DNA from: an uncultured Gammaproteobacteria bacterium
GTDB taxonomy: Bacteria > Pseudomonadota > Gammaproteobacteria > DRJJ01
Assembly: GCA_947258795.1 (NCBI GenBank)
Contig: CAMYJU010000003.1
Span: forward strand, 62,001 to 126,000
Length of the DNA stretch: 64,000 bases
Direction: 5' to 3'
The position numbers and the translations under genes are program-made. The first letter of the stretch is position 1, and each line of letters starts with the position of its first letter. Shown here piece by piece: positions 1-8,671 of the stretch. The notes under the pieces are model-generated. The model searched no databases and was not told the DNA's origin. It saw nothing but the letters and a program-made list of their open reading frames with translations.

Positions 1-462
1 CGCCTGAAAGATACCTGGATCAATCCCCTGAGCCTGTCGGAGCAGATCGCGATCGATGTACTGGGCAAGCCATTGAGTAAGGAGGCCAACCTGGAAGACC
101 TGCTCAAGCGACCGGAAATGGACTATGAGCGAATTCATGAGCTGCCAGGATCAGGCTCACCGGTTGAAAATGCTGACGTGGCCAGGCAGGTCGAGATCCA
201 GGTAAAGTACAGTGGCTATATCCAGCGCCAGCAGGAGGAAATCCTGCGCCATATCAAACACGAGTCGCGTGAGATACCGGAAGCATTCGATTATGAAGCC
301 ATCAAAGGCCTTTCCAGTGAGGTCAGGCAAAAGTTGCTGGATCACAAACCTGGTACGATCGGGCAGGCCGCCCGTATCCCGGGTGTGACACCGGCGGCAA
401 TATCCCTGTTGTTGATACATCTTAAGAAAAGAGAGTATATTGAGCGCAAACAGGCGGGTTAG
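1..462 (+). CDS. mnmG: tRNA uridine-5-carboxymethylaminomethyl modification enzyme MnmG, C-terminal part
   Basis: This is the 3' end of mnmG (gidA); the reading frame is open from base 1 and the start lies outside the window. With MnmE, MnmG places the cmnm5 group on the wobble uridine (U34) of certain tRNAs. The visible 153 residues match the helical C-terminal domain of the family, including the YSGYI and IPGVTPAAISLLL-type segments that contact MnmE and tRNA. The FAD-binding part is not in the window. The gene is followed by a DUF302 gene and by rsmG, its usual neighbour. A possible downstream pair for the same tRNA modification lies at 4042-5692. Confidence 0.95.
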   Translation, partial: RLKDTWINPLSLSEQIAIDVLGKPLSKEANLEDLLKRPEMDYERIHELPGSGSPVENADVARQVEIQVKYSGYIQRQQEEILRHIKHESREIPEAFDYEAIKGLSSEVRQKLLDHKPGTIGQAARIPGVTPAAISLLLIHLKKREYIERKQAG

Positions 463-504
463 CCTGTCATAACAATCATGGACAAGTATCACAGGGGGTT
501 CGAA

Positions 505-969
505 ATGACTAAGTTTTTTGCAGCAGCCATCATCAGTATGATTCTCGCAGTACAACCGGTCTGGGCAGATCATGGCCGTCTGATCACCAAGAAAAGCGCA
601 CATAGTGTCAAGGTTACCATTGACAGGCTGGAGAACATCATCACCAAAAAAGGCATCAGGGTCTTTGCCCGTGTTGATCATAAAAAGAACGCCAAAACTG
701 TCAATCTGGACATGCGCCCGACTACGGTGCTGATATTCGGTAACCCGAAAATGGGTACCCCGCTGATGAACAGCAAGCAGGCCATCGGTATCGACTTGCC
801 GATGAAGGCACTCGCCTGGGAAGACGCGGATGGTATTGTCTGGCTGACATATAATGAGCCGGCCGGTATGGCAGACCGTCATCATATCAGTGATCGTGCA
901 GAAGTGATCAAGAAAATGACCGGTGCATTGGACAAGTTTACCACCGGCGCTACATCGCCCTCGCCCTGA
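505..969 (+). CDS. DUF302 domain protein, probably exported
   Basis: A 154-residue protein. I chose the ATG at 505 because a purine-rich ribosome-binding site (AGGGGG) sits six bases before it and because translation then begins directly with a signal peptide, MTKFFAAAIISMILAVQPVWA, ending near residue 21. An in-frame ATG at 478 would add nine residues. The mature part carries the DUF302 signature, with FGNPKMGTPLM followed by a hydrophobic segment and a WLTYN-type stretch. The biochemical function of DUF302 is not established. It sits between mnmG and rsmG, where gammaproteobacteria usually have no gene, so it is probably a local insertion. Confidence 0.85.
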   Translation: MTKFFAAAIISMILAVQPVWADHGRLITKKSAHSVKVTIDRLENIITKKGIRVFARVDHKKNAKTVNLDMRPTTVLIFGNPKMGTPLMNSKQAIGIDLPMKALAWEDADGIVWLTYNEPAGMADRHHISDRAEVIKKMTGALDKFTTGATSPSP

Positions 970-996
970 TCAGGGCAGGTATTAGCAGACTTCTGT

Positions 997-1629
997 ATGA
1001 CGGATGACAGCGCTGCTCTGCTTATCCGGGGGCTGGCCGACCTGGGGCTGGAGTCGGATGAACAGCAGCTCAGCCGTCTTCAGTCATACATCAGCCTGCT
1101 GCAAAAGTGGAATAAGGCCTATAACCTGACTACGGTCAAAACGGCTCAAGGGATTATTTCACAGCATTTGCTGGATTCACTTGCTATAACTTCATATATA
1201 GAGGGTGAAAACCTGCTGGATGTGGGTAGTGGTGCAGGCCTGCCGGGAATACCGCTTGCGATCATGCTACCTGAACTCAGGGTTACCATGCTGGACAGTA
1301 ATGGTAAAAAAACCCGTTTTATTAACCAGGCCGTACTCGAATTGGGACTGGACAATGCAAGGGCTATCCATACCCGGGTTGAAGACTACCAGGCCGATAC
1401 CATGCCCGATATGATTGTAACCCGTGCATTTGCGCCACTGCAGAGGATGGTCAAAAGTTGCGGACGTCTGCTGGAACAGGATATTCCGCTACTGGCCATG
1501 AAGTCGACCCGGTTGGATCGCGAATTGGAAGATTGGCCGCATCATAACTGGGATGTTCGGGTCCATGAGTTAAGCATACCGGGGATCAAGGCTGAACGCT
1601 ATGCCGTGATGATCCGGAAACAATCGTAG
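997..1629 (+). CDS. rsmG: 16S rRNA (guanine-N7)-methyltransferase RsmG
   Basis: RsmG (GidB) methylates N7 of G527 in 16S rRNA in the cytoplasm using S-adenosylmethionine. The 210-residue length is normal for the family. Residues 73-84 carry the SAM-binding loop LLDVGSGAGLPG, and the N-terminal helix YNLTTV near residue 42 is also characteristic. The gene follows mnmG as in many gammaproteobacteria. In most of these, parA comes next; here it is about 11.9 kb downstream. The upstream ribosome-binding site is weak, but the start fits the usual length. Confidence 0.95.
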   Translation: MTDDSAALLIRGLADLGLESDEQQLSRLQSYISLLQKWNKAYNLTTVKTAQGIISQHLLDSLAITSYIEGENLLDVGSGAGLPGIPLAIMLPELRVTMLDSNGKKTRFINQAVLELGLDNARAIHTRVEDYQADTMPDMIVTRAFAPLQRMVKSCGRLLEQDIPLLAMKSTRLDRELEDWPHHNWDVRVHELSIPGIKAERYAVMIRKQS

Positions 1630-1653
1630 TCGCGAACTCAGCGGGTACCGAGG

Positions 1654-1668
1654 CTGTATCAGATACAG
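1654..1668. promoter_or_regulatory. Perfect 15-bp palindrome
   Basis: CTGTATC-A-GATACAG is a perfect inverted repeat with a one-base centre, placed after rsmG and 170 bases before the lipoprotein gene. It resembles a LexA box (CTGT-N8-ACAG) but has a seven-base rather than an eight-base spacer, so a LexA call is not justified. It could be an operator for an unknown dimeric regulator. Confidence 0.25.
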
Positions 1669-1836
1669 GAGAAAAGTTTTTTAAATCACTAAAACTGTTA
1701 ATACAGTCATTTCAATAGTAAGTGCGCAATTTACTAGTAGCTAACCGGGAAAAAACTGGTAAGGGAAGACAAGGCATTCAGTATCACTACCCGGCTGTTA
1801 AGCTCATATGACATATCAACAACAAGGAGAGAGTGA

Positions 1837-2718
1837 ATGAAGAACAAATTACGCTTAGTTAGCCTGCTGCTACTTATTGTGGCAGTTTCTGGTTGTGGTT
1901 TAACGGCTAAACAAGTTGTCAAAACTCAATCGTTCGGTACAGCAACATCAAAAATTGGGAAATTAGGCGAAGAGGAATTTATCAATATTCGAAATGGAAT
2001 AATAGAAATGAACAAGGAGCTAATTTCAATCGATAACACTAAAACCGCGAGCAGTTTAAAATTCGATCGGCCTACCTCTGCAGAAGCTACCGTAACTAGA
2101 GTTGCTGCAACGAAGGCACTTAAATTGTACGGTGAATTGCTGGTACAGCTGGTAACAGAAGATCGAACGGAAAATCTTCAAATAGTTGCCAATTCATTAA
2201 TAGATAATACAACAGCTGCCTTAAATAGGGATCTTACGGATGGTAAAAAAGGTGCGTTAAACAAACTTATCGCTGGCCTTGGATCATTTTTAATAGAAAA
2301 GAAGAAAGCTGATGCGGCAAAAGAAATTATCCCGGCATATGAACAACCGGTTAATGAGCTTGCGGATTTGTTAAGTGATGATTTCTCTCTGGACGAGGGA
2401 TCACTTGGTTTTCTGAAAGCATATGACACAACTGCGAAACGGTTAAAAAATGCTTCAATGAAGTTGATAAACGCGGGTGATCGGTATTCTGTACTAGAAC
2501 GAGATCGCGCTGTTTATGCTTTTATATTGTCAGAGAAAGCAATTTCTCGTGCGACTGAGATTAGTAAAAAAGCAAAAAATGTAATAAGCAACCTTAAAAA
2601 GGCTAACGCTGAACTAGTAAAGGTTATCAAAGATAAAGAGTACTCTACTGACGATATCAAAGTATACGCTAAGCAGATGCAAGAGTTGCTGAATATGTAT
2701 CAAGTACTAGCTTATTAA
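1837..2718 (+). CDS. Unknown lipoprotein
   Basis: A 293-residue protein of unknown function. A lipoprotein signal peptide is clear: positively charged start MKNKLR, a hydrophobic core and the lipobox VSGC with the acylated cysteine at residue 20. The rest is rich in Lys, Glu, Ala, Leu and Asn and looks mostly helical, with no cysteines or recognisable catalytic motif. A good ribosome-binding site (AAGGAGAG) precedes the ATG. The gene is clearly richer in A and T than rsmG or parA, which suggests horizontal acquisition. Nineteen bases separate its stop codon from the start of the small coiled-coil gene, so the two are probably co-transcribed and may work together in the cell envelope. Confidence 0.8.
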   Translation: MKNKLRLVSLLLLIVAVSGCGLTAKQVVKTQSFGTATSKIGKLGEEEFINIRNGIIEMNKELISIDNTKTASSLKFDRPTSAEATVTRVAATKALKLYGELLVQLVTEDRTENLQIVANSLIDNTTAALNRDLTDGKKGALNKLIAGLGSFLIEKKKADAAKEIIPAYEQPVNELADLLSDDFSLDEGSLGFLKAYDTTAKRLKNASMKLINAGDRYSVLERDRAVYAFILSEKAISRATEISKKAKNVISNLKKANAELVKVIKDKEYSTDDIKVYAKQMQELLNMYQVLAY

Positions 2719-2737
2719 AATTATACGGAGACTCATC

Positions 2738-3043
2738 ATGTCAAGCTTAGGCAAAGAACTTCACGATACAATACGTAATCTTGAGAAAATCAGGGATATG
2801 CAAGACCCGCCATCTGATAATGTTATAGAAACGCTAGATAAATTGTATGAGCAACAAATTGAGTTAATTGAAGCTGCAATCAACAGAGCCACAGAGGAAT
2901 ACAGGAAAGCAACTGATGCAATGAAAGACGCGGCAAACAAAACAAAAGAGGCTCTAGATGATTTGACCAAATTAGAACAATCTATCAGCAAAGTAGCAAA
3001 CGCTATTGGGAAGGTGACAGAACTTCTGTCAAAAGTGGCCTAA
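2738..3043 (+). CDS. Small coiled-coil protein of unknown function
   Basis: A 101-residue protein with no cysteine, tryptophan or signal peptide. It is dominated by Lys, Glu, Ala, Leu and Ile in a heptad-like pattern, from about residue 38 (YEQQIELIEAAINRA) to the end (IGKVTELLSKVA), so a long coiled coil is likely. A ribosome-binding site (ACGGAGA) precedes the ATG. It lies 19 bases after the unknown lipoprotein gene and shares its AT-rich composition. I do not recognise the family. A cytoplasmic partner or regulator is possible, but no function is supported. Confidence 0.7.
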   Translation: MSSLGKELHDTIRNLEKIRDMQDPPSDNVIETLDKLYEQQIELIEAAINRATEEYRKATDAMKDAANKTKEALDDLTKLEQSISKVANAIGKVTELLSKVA

Positions 3044-3199
3044 CAAGCACACTAACTCGGACGGCAGGATCCAAGCCAGTCAGCTTTGCAGCTTTAGGCA
3101 GCCACTAATGCATGGTGATAGATATTTTCGACGGTTGTGATCGACAAGCTCGAGAAAATACTCAAAATGGGTATACAGATTGTCGCCTGACCAGACGGC

Positions 3200-4042
3200 C
3201 TACCAGTTAAAATTTATGCCGACGAGTCCATAGGTCAGGTCACCACCACTGGAGGCCTCAGTTTGACCCGCCTCCAGCGTCAGTATCCAGTTGGTCTGGC
3301 TGAAATAATTGAGCCTCAGGCTGGTAACGTCACTGTGTTCCTCATCTACGGCCGATTCAATACGGGTACGTTCAATACCAATTCTCTGGTGTGGAAAGTT
3401 ATATGCAAGCTCATAGGAGTAGTAGTAATCGGTTAGTCCCCGGGTATAGAGCAGGGCCTGCAATGAGAGTACACGGCCTGCGGCTGGATTAGTAAATATT
3501 CGGGTATCGATAGAGTAATCATATTTTTTTCCGCCCACAGAGATTTCGAACGGATCAAAACCATAGTACCAGGCATCTACACCAACTGTTGTGCTATGAA
3601 ACGAACGTGATACGCGCCTGTTGTTTCTGGCCTGACTATATATCTTGATGTTTCGGTATTCAGGGCTTAAAAGAAACTGCCAGTTGTCAGTTTTAAGACC
3701 GATGTTGATATTCAGGGTATCAGCCAGTATGCGTTGATCAGTACCCCAGCGCTCATAGCTGGCTCCGAGATCCCAGGCAGTATTTAATTGATAGTTATAC
3801 GATACGTTGTAACCGTTTGCACTCAGATCTGTTGGTATCTCCGGGACACGGGTGATGTCTACCCCGATAGCAAATAGATGGTCATTATTAATGACTGTCA
3901 ATTCGGAATAGTAGCGGTCAGTATCGGCATCATCGCTTGCCGCTTCCAGGTACAGTGAATATTCTGTTTCGTCAGCCTGTATCAATGTAATGTTTAAGGC
4001 CGAAAACAGCAGGATCAAAAAATTTATATTCGATTTATTCAT
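3200..4042 (-). CDS. Putative outer-membrane beta-barrel protein
   Basis: A 280-residue protein starting with a probable signal peptide (MNKSNINFLILLFSALNITLIQA). The mature part has many alternating polar and hydrophobic stretches rich in Tyr, such as YNVSYNYQL and YYYSYELAYNF, and it ends in an aromatic residue (GINFNW). Both are typical of outer-membrane barrels folded by the BAM complex. Its ATG overlaps the stop of the upstream methyltransferase gene in a TAATG junction, so translation is probably coupled. Why a barrel should be tied to a tRNA-modification pair is unclear. No substrate can be inferred. Confidence 0.7.
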   Translation of the reverse strand: MNKSNINFLILLFSALNITLIQADETEYSLYLEAASDDADTDRYYSELTVINNDHLFAIGVDITRVPEIPTDLSANGYNVSYNYQLNTAWDLGASYERWGTDQRILADTLNINIGLKTDNWQFLLSPEYRNIKIYSQARNNRRVSRSFHSTTVGVDAWYYGFDPFEISVGGKKYDYSIDTRIFTNPAAGRVLSLQALLYTRGLTDYYYSYELAYNFPHQRIGIERTRIESAVDEEHSDVTSLRLNYFSQTNWILTLEAGQTEASSGGDLTYGLVGINFNW

Positions 4043-4620
4043 TATTGTTTTGATTTTGTTATGCCTATCCAGACTGGCGCAGGCCTGTTACCGGTTTCCG
4101 TAATCAACTGCTCTACCCTGTAGTTTGTCGCAGACAAACCTTTGCTCCAGCGTAAGACCTGCCCGGTTTCAAGCTTACCATGTTCATGGCCGGGATAGGC
4201 GACAATACTGATCACGCCGCCGGGCGCAAGTAAGGTGCAGGCCTGATCCAGTGCCTTCAGGGTGGTTTCAAACTGTGTGGTCAGTCCATGACAACCGCCG
4301 GGCAGGTAACCCAGGTTGAACATGATCGCACTGACACCGCCGTGATACTGTACAGGGATACTCGCCCGCATATACTGGTGGCCTTGCTTTAACAGGATGA
4401 GCTGGTCTGAATGGCCGGCCTGTTGCAGACGGCTGCGAACCTGGTCGATTGCCTTTGTCTGGATATCAAAGGCGTATACACGACCCGTTTTGCCGACCTG
4501 CTCAGCAAGGAAAAGTGTGTCATGACCATTACCGGCAGTTGCATCAATAACGGTATACCCGCGCCGGATATGATGCGCTATAAATTCCCTGGCATGATCG
4601 GTCAGCCGTTTTTCAGACAT
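4042..4620 (-). CDS. mnmM: YtqB/MnmM-like SAM-dependent methyltransferase
   Basis: A 192-residue class I methyltransferase of the family called rRNA_methylase or YtqB. The SAM-binding motif I is DATAGNGHDT at residues 26-35, and the family-typical FNLGYLPGG lies at residues 101-109. In Bacillus subtilis, YtqB was renamed MnmM and converts nm5s2U34 to mnm5s2U34 in tRNA; assignment of the same activity here is inference from sequence resemblance and context. I chose the ATG at 4620 because it begins the conserved domain. Upstream in-frame sequence is the antisense-like shadow of the oxidoreductase gene. The start overlaps the end of that gene by eight bases, and the stop overlaps the start of the barrel gene. 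Confidence 0.82.
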   Translation of the reverse strand: MSEKRLTDHAREFIAHHIRRGYTVIDATAGNGHDTLFLAEQVGKTGRVYAFDIQTKAIDQVRSRLQQAGHSDQLILLKQGHQYMRASIPVQYHGGVSAIMFNLGYLPGGCHGLTTQFETTLKALDQACTLLAPGGVISIVAYPGHEHGKLETGQVLRWSKGLSATNYRVEQLITETGNRPAPVWIGITKSKQ

Positions 4621-5692
4621 CAGGACAGCGCTCCTGGTAACGCCGGATGTCGGATTCGGGATCAAGTGGTATCTGACGGGTAAGCAGCTTGATAAAGGCT
4701 GAAACAAAATAAGGGATGGTGAGGCTGCCCTTTGAACCAAAACCATTAAAGATTGCCAGTGATTCAAATTGTGGATGGATACCGACAAACGGCATGCGGT
4801 CGCGGGTTGCGGGACGAACGCCGGCCTGATGTGACAGAAGGCTGAATGGTCTGGTCGTGTTGCGGCTTGCATTGAGTTCATCCAGTAGTTGCATGCCGCT
4901 GTCGTGATCGGGTTCCGGGTTGTCGCGACCCGGGTGCATACTCGCACCGAATCGGTAGCGACTACCCTGCAGTGGCAATAACCAGTGTCCGAAACTGAGT
5001 ATGGCGTCGTTTTGTATGTCCGGCCCGCTGACAGTGAGGATATCGCCATGCAGGGCCTGCATCGGCAACCAGTTAAACCAGGGGTTTTTCAACATCCGCG
5101 CACCCTCACAAAAAATAACCTGTCTAACCTGATAATCCTGCCATTGCACATGGTCGCTTGTGATGACCAGATCGTCATATCGGATTACTGTGTTCAGTAT
5201 CAGCTGATGTTCATGGAAATAGCTTGCGAGCGTGTCAATGCAAGTGACTGTATCCAGGTATCCTCCTTGACGAATATAGAAACCGCCGAGTTCGTGTCTG
5301 ACAGGAAAATCCTGCGTATCAGGCCCGAACGGTCTACCGAGATATTTATTAAATCGCGCCTGATTATGGCGTTTGTCATAGTAATGTTGCTCCTGTGTAT
5401 TTCTGAACAGTCGCGCAATCCTACGTGGTTGAAATACCTGAACAGAAAAGACCTGCTCGATCTGGTTGTACAGTTGTGAGGCCGCATGCAGTTGTGGGTC
5501 GATCTGCGCTGACAATGCCAGGCGCAGACCGGTCACCGGATTGATCATACCGGCAGCAACAGGAGATGCCCCGCTGTATTCCGGATCGCGGGTTATTCTG
5601 ATATTAAATCCGCCCAGGTGGAGTTGCCAGGCCAGCAGGCTGCCGGCCAGGCCCTGCCCGACAATCAGAAAATCCAGTTCAGTCTGTGACAT
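4613..5692 (-). CDS. DAO-family FAD-dependent oxidoreductase, MnmC(o)/MnmL-like
   Basis: A 359-residue flavoprotein of the D-amino-acid oxidase family. The dinucleotide-binding loop GQGLAG is at residues 12-17, and the C-terminal half carries GVRPATRDRMP and NGFGSKG, both similar to the oxidoreductase half of MnmC. MnmC(o) removes the carboxymethyl group of cmnm5s2U34 to give nm5s2U34. The next gene, overlapping by eight bases, encodes a MnmM-like methyltransferase that would complete mnm5s2U34. I chose ATG 5692, where the FAD domain begins; an earlier in-frame start would add 29 residues unlike the family. A glycine- or sarcosine-oxidase-like activity cannot be excluded from sequence alone. 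Confidence 0.8.
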   Translation of the reverse strand: MSQTELDFLIVGQGLAGSLLAWQLHLGGFNIRITRDPEYSGASPVAAGMINPVTGLRLALSAQIDPQLHAASQLYNQIEQVFSVQVFQPRRIARLFRNTQEQHYYDKRHNQARFNKYLGRPFGPDTQDFPVRHELGGFYIRQGGYLDTVTCIDTLASYFHEHQLILNTVIRYDDLVITSDHVQWQDYQVRQVIFCEGARMLKNPWFNWLPMQALHGDILTVSGPDIQNDAILSFGHWLLPLQGSRYRFGASMHPGRDNPEPDHDSGMQLLDELNASRNTTRPFSLLSHQAGVRPATRDRMPFVGIHPQFESLAIFNGFGSKGSLTIPYFVSAFIKLLTRQIPLDPESDIRRYQERCPDV

Positions 5693-6432
5693 ATGTTGCG
5701 AAATCGTTTGCGAAATCCTGACTATATCACGTGACGAATGGTGGAATCGCAACGTCTCCCTTAAGACTGTCGATGACATCGGCCTGACAACAAAATATCA
5801 CCATTCGCATATCAAACCTGTACGGCGTACAGCGATGGCCTACTCTTGAGTGCAGTACCGAACCATTCAAGTGCTTGCAGCCGCTGCTGCAGGAAATGAG
5901 TAGATATTACCGAGGTTCGTGACATCAGAGTGAGCACATCGGTTCGGGTAATAGCATACACAAAAATAGAGAATTATCGCCTGCGCGTTTGTACATACAG
6001 GTGTTCTGCATCGGAGAGAAATTTTTTGGAGGTCTTGCTATAGTTTTGCCAACTGAGAACATAATCCTGGATGACGATCAACGTGATGTATAGGCTGGCG
6101 ACCGTAAGACGAGGGGCTAGCCGAGCGGCACGGTATCGGGTATCCGCAGGCATTCCTCCTGATTCCCCGCTGCATGCCGACAATTCGCCTATGCCATCGT
6201 CAACGGTTTATCATTGTAATCGTAGATTGCGGACCTCAATGACCCAATAAAGGGATGGGAAACAATATGTCGAGGTATGACGCGTTGAGGATCTTATGGT
6301 TCAATACCTCTATGTAAACGGCGCTGAGCACGGAAGCGGCAATTCCATCATTATTCGCGGTATGATGGGCTATTATTCCGGACACACAGGAAAAGTTGGC
6401 CTTTTCAGGCCGGCCACAACAGGAGACACTGC
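5693..6432. other. Intergenic stretch without a convincing gene
   Basis: This 740-base region lies between the divergent oxidoreductase operon and ackA and should hold both promoters. Short open frames are present, the longest a 69-codon minus-strand frame at 5974-6183, but none has a good ribosome-binding site or a recognisable product. I see no tRNA, no transposase remnant and no strong terminator. It is long for a gammaproteobacterial spacer, so it may contain decayed sequence. Confidence 0.5.
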
Positions 6433-7632
6433 GTGATCAAGGTGCTGGTCATCAACTCGGGCAGTTCCTCCATCAAGTACCAGCTTTTCAATATGGATGG
6501 AGAGGTCGTTCTCGCTTCCGGTGTGGTCGAGCGTATCGGTGAAAGACATGGCCTGCACAAGCACCGGTTACACAGGGACAATGACATAATTGAAAGTCGC
6601 TACGAGCAGTGTGTTAGCGACCACCGCGCCGGCTTGTCGCGCATCGGTACGCTGTTGCGCGAGTCCGGTGCAGTTAGCGAGCTATCGGAACTGTGCGCGA
6701 TCGGGCATCGCGTGGTACACGGTGGTGAATCCTTCCGGGAGCCTAGCCTGATCAACAGCGAGGTACTACAGCTAATTCGGGACAGGATTCCGCTTGCGCC
6801 CCTGCATAATCCGGCCAATGTGATGGGTATCGAGGTCGCCCTGCAAGAGGCACCGCACATACCCCAGGTTGCTGTATTTGATACGGCTTTCCATCACTCC
6901 ATACCCGCGCATGCGTATCGCTATGCCCTGCCCGAGTGGCTATACACCGAACACAGCGTGCGCCGTTACGGCTTTCACGGCACCTCGCACCGTTACGTGG
7001 CTAAACAGGCGGCTTCCTGTCTCGGAAAACCACTGGAGTCCCTCAACCTGATTACGCTGCACCTGGGCAATGGCGCCAGCGCTGCGGCGATCGCTCAGGG
7101 TCAAAGCGTGGATACCTCAATGGGCATGACACCGCTCGAGGGACTGATTATGGGAAGCCGTTGCGGTGACATGGATCCGGCTATCCACTTCTACCTGGGC
7201 CGTAGCACCGGCCTGGACTACGATGAGATAGAGTCGCTACTCAACAAGGAGAGCGGCATGAAAGGGATCTGCGGCGCCAACGATATGCGAGAAGTACACC
7301 GTCTGGCCGATGCAGGAGAACCTCGGGCCAGGCTTGCGCTGGATATGTATTGTTACCGCATTAAAAAGTATATCGGCGCCTACTACGCTGTACTCGGCCG
7401 GCTGGATGCTGTCGTGTTTACCGGAGGTATCGGTGAAAACGATGCATGGGTACGCGAGCAATGTTGTACGGGTCTGGAGGCGCTGGGGATCAGACTCGAT
7501 GCAGAGAAGAATGCCGCTGCCGACCGGGAGACCCTCGACATACACAGGGAAAGCTCTTCGGTCTGCCTGCTGGTGATCCCAACCAATGAAGAACTCGAAA
7601 TTGCACTGCAAGCCGTAAGCTGCATAAATTAA
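6433..7632 (+). CDS. ackA: Acetate kinase
   Basis: AckA interconverts acetyl phosphate plus ADP and acetate plus ATP in the cytoplasm. The 399-residue product has the family's full length, the N-terminal phosphate-binding motif NSGSSSIKY (residues 7-15), the middle motif GFHGTSH and the C-terminal FTGGIGEND. The start codon is GTG at 6433 with an AGGAG ribosome-binding site seven bases upstream. It lies divergently from, and near, the phosphoketolase gene at 8672-11065. That enzyme makes acetyl phosphate, so together they would turn sugar phosphates into acetate and ATP. Confidence 0.96.
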   Translation: MIKVLVINSGSSSIKYQLFNMDGEVVLASGVVERIGERHGLHKHRLHRDNDIIESRYEQCVSDHRAGLSRIGTLLRESGAVSELSELCAIGHRVVHGGESFREPSLINSEVLQLIRDRIPLAPLHNPANVMGIEVALQEAPHIPQVAVFDTAFHHSIPAHAYRYALPEWLYTEHSVRRYGFHGTSHRYVAKQAASCLGKPLESLNLITLHLGNGASAAAIAQGQSVDTSMGMTPLEGLIMGSRCGDMDPAIHFYLGRSTGLDYDEIESLLNKESGMKGICGANDMREVHRLADAGEPRARLALDMYCYRIKKYIGAYYAVLGRLDAVVFTGGIGENDAWVREQCCTGLEALGIRLDAEKNAAADRETLDIHRESSSVCLLVIPTNEELEIALQAVSCIN

Positions 7633-7798
7633 AAGAGCAGGGATGCGGCTTACATGAACTGCGATCCTGCGTAACTATGTAAACACCCGTCAGAATGGCC
7701 TGATTGTCTCGACCAGCGACATAGCAGCATGGTTACAGGTGAGAAGGAGTACTGTTGTCGGATAACATGTGCCGTGCAGTCCATCGCTAATCGATACC

Positions 7799-8541
7799 CT
7801 AGTGAATCTCCTCGCTCACAATGCCATGCGATTCCGCCGCCAGCTGTGCCTTGCGTAAGCCCTCCGGCGTGCGTAGGTTTTCGGCAGGCGCCTCGATTTC
7901 CACTTGCATGGGCTCGACTTTCCAGATATCCCGACAATAGTCGAGTATCGAGCGGTCCGAAGAGAACTTGCCGATACGAGCCACGTTCAGTATTGACATG
8001 CGCGACCAGTGATGGGGATCGCGATAGGCATGATCCACCTCGGCCTGGCTGTCAAGATAGGACTGGTAATCGGCACACAGCATAAACGGATCTTGCTGGC
8101 GCAGATTATCGGTCAAAGGCCGAAACAGTTCGGTGTCGCCGTGTGAAAACACACCCGCATCGATCAGGTCCAGTGCGGCCTGCAACTCGGCGTTCTCCTG
8201 ATAGTATTCCCAGGGGTGATAGCCTTCGTTCTTGAGTCGCATGACTTGTTCCACCGTCAGTCCGAACAGGAAAAAATTTTCGGCGCCCACTTCTTCCCGT
8301 ATCTCAACATTGGCACCATCCAGCGTGCCGATGGTCAGCGCCCCGTCTTGATCCAGCGATTCAGTACGCGGTCTCTTATGGTGTAAGCGGCCGCCATATA
8401 TAGATCATGGGGTGTGGCTACGTCATGAAATTTCCCCTGAGTATAGAAAAGATTGTCAAGGTAGGCCCTTTTCAGGGCCTCCACGCTAATACCTGTCCGA
8501 ATCGACTCGTGATCGCTCTCAAGCTCTGGTTGGCTACTCAT
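7799..8541 (-). pseudogene. glgP: Glycogen phosphorylase remnant with a large internal deletion
   Basis: Two pieces of one glycogen phosphorylase gene are joined. The first, 8541 to about 8340, encodes the N-terminus (SIRTGISVEALKRAYLDNLF) after an intact AAGGAG ribosome-binding site. The second, from about 8340 to 7799, continues in another frame with the conserved [15 protein letters not shown] segment and the C-terminal [17 protein letters not shown] region. Normal enzymes have roughly 800-850 residues, so about 600 codons, including most of the active site, are missing and the join is out of frame. The gene cannot make an active phosphorylase. It lies just downstream of phosphoketolase on the same strand and was probably once in that operon. 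Confidence 0.88.
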
Positions 8542-8671
8542 GTAACAACTCCTTGTAATACTGGTAGGAGCGACTTCAGCGTTAAAGACCCTGTCTGCTG
8601 GTAAGCTTCGCAGCTTTAGCCGCGCCTACGAATGATGAAGAATCAATGCGCAATATTTGCATTACCCATTG

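Noticed and set aside
157-885. Minus-strand frame of 242 codons
   Set aside because: It is antisense to mnmG and the DUF302 gene, both well supported.
1654-1668. LexA (SOS) box
   Set aside because: The spacer between CTGT and ACAG is seven, not eight, bases.
5720-5735. TATCACGTGACG as a parS site
   Set aside because: It shares the core CACGTG with parS but matches only about nine of twelve central positions and lies far from parAB, so chance is likely.
5974-6183. Possible remnant gene on the minus strand
   Set aside because: The 69-codon frame has no ribosome-binding site and no clear similarity to any family.
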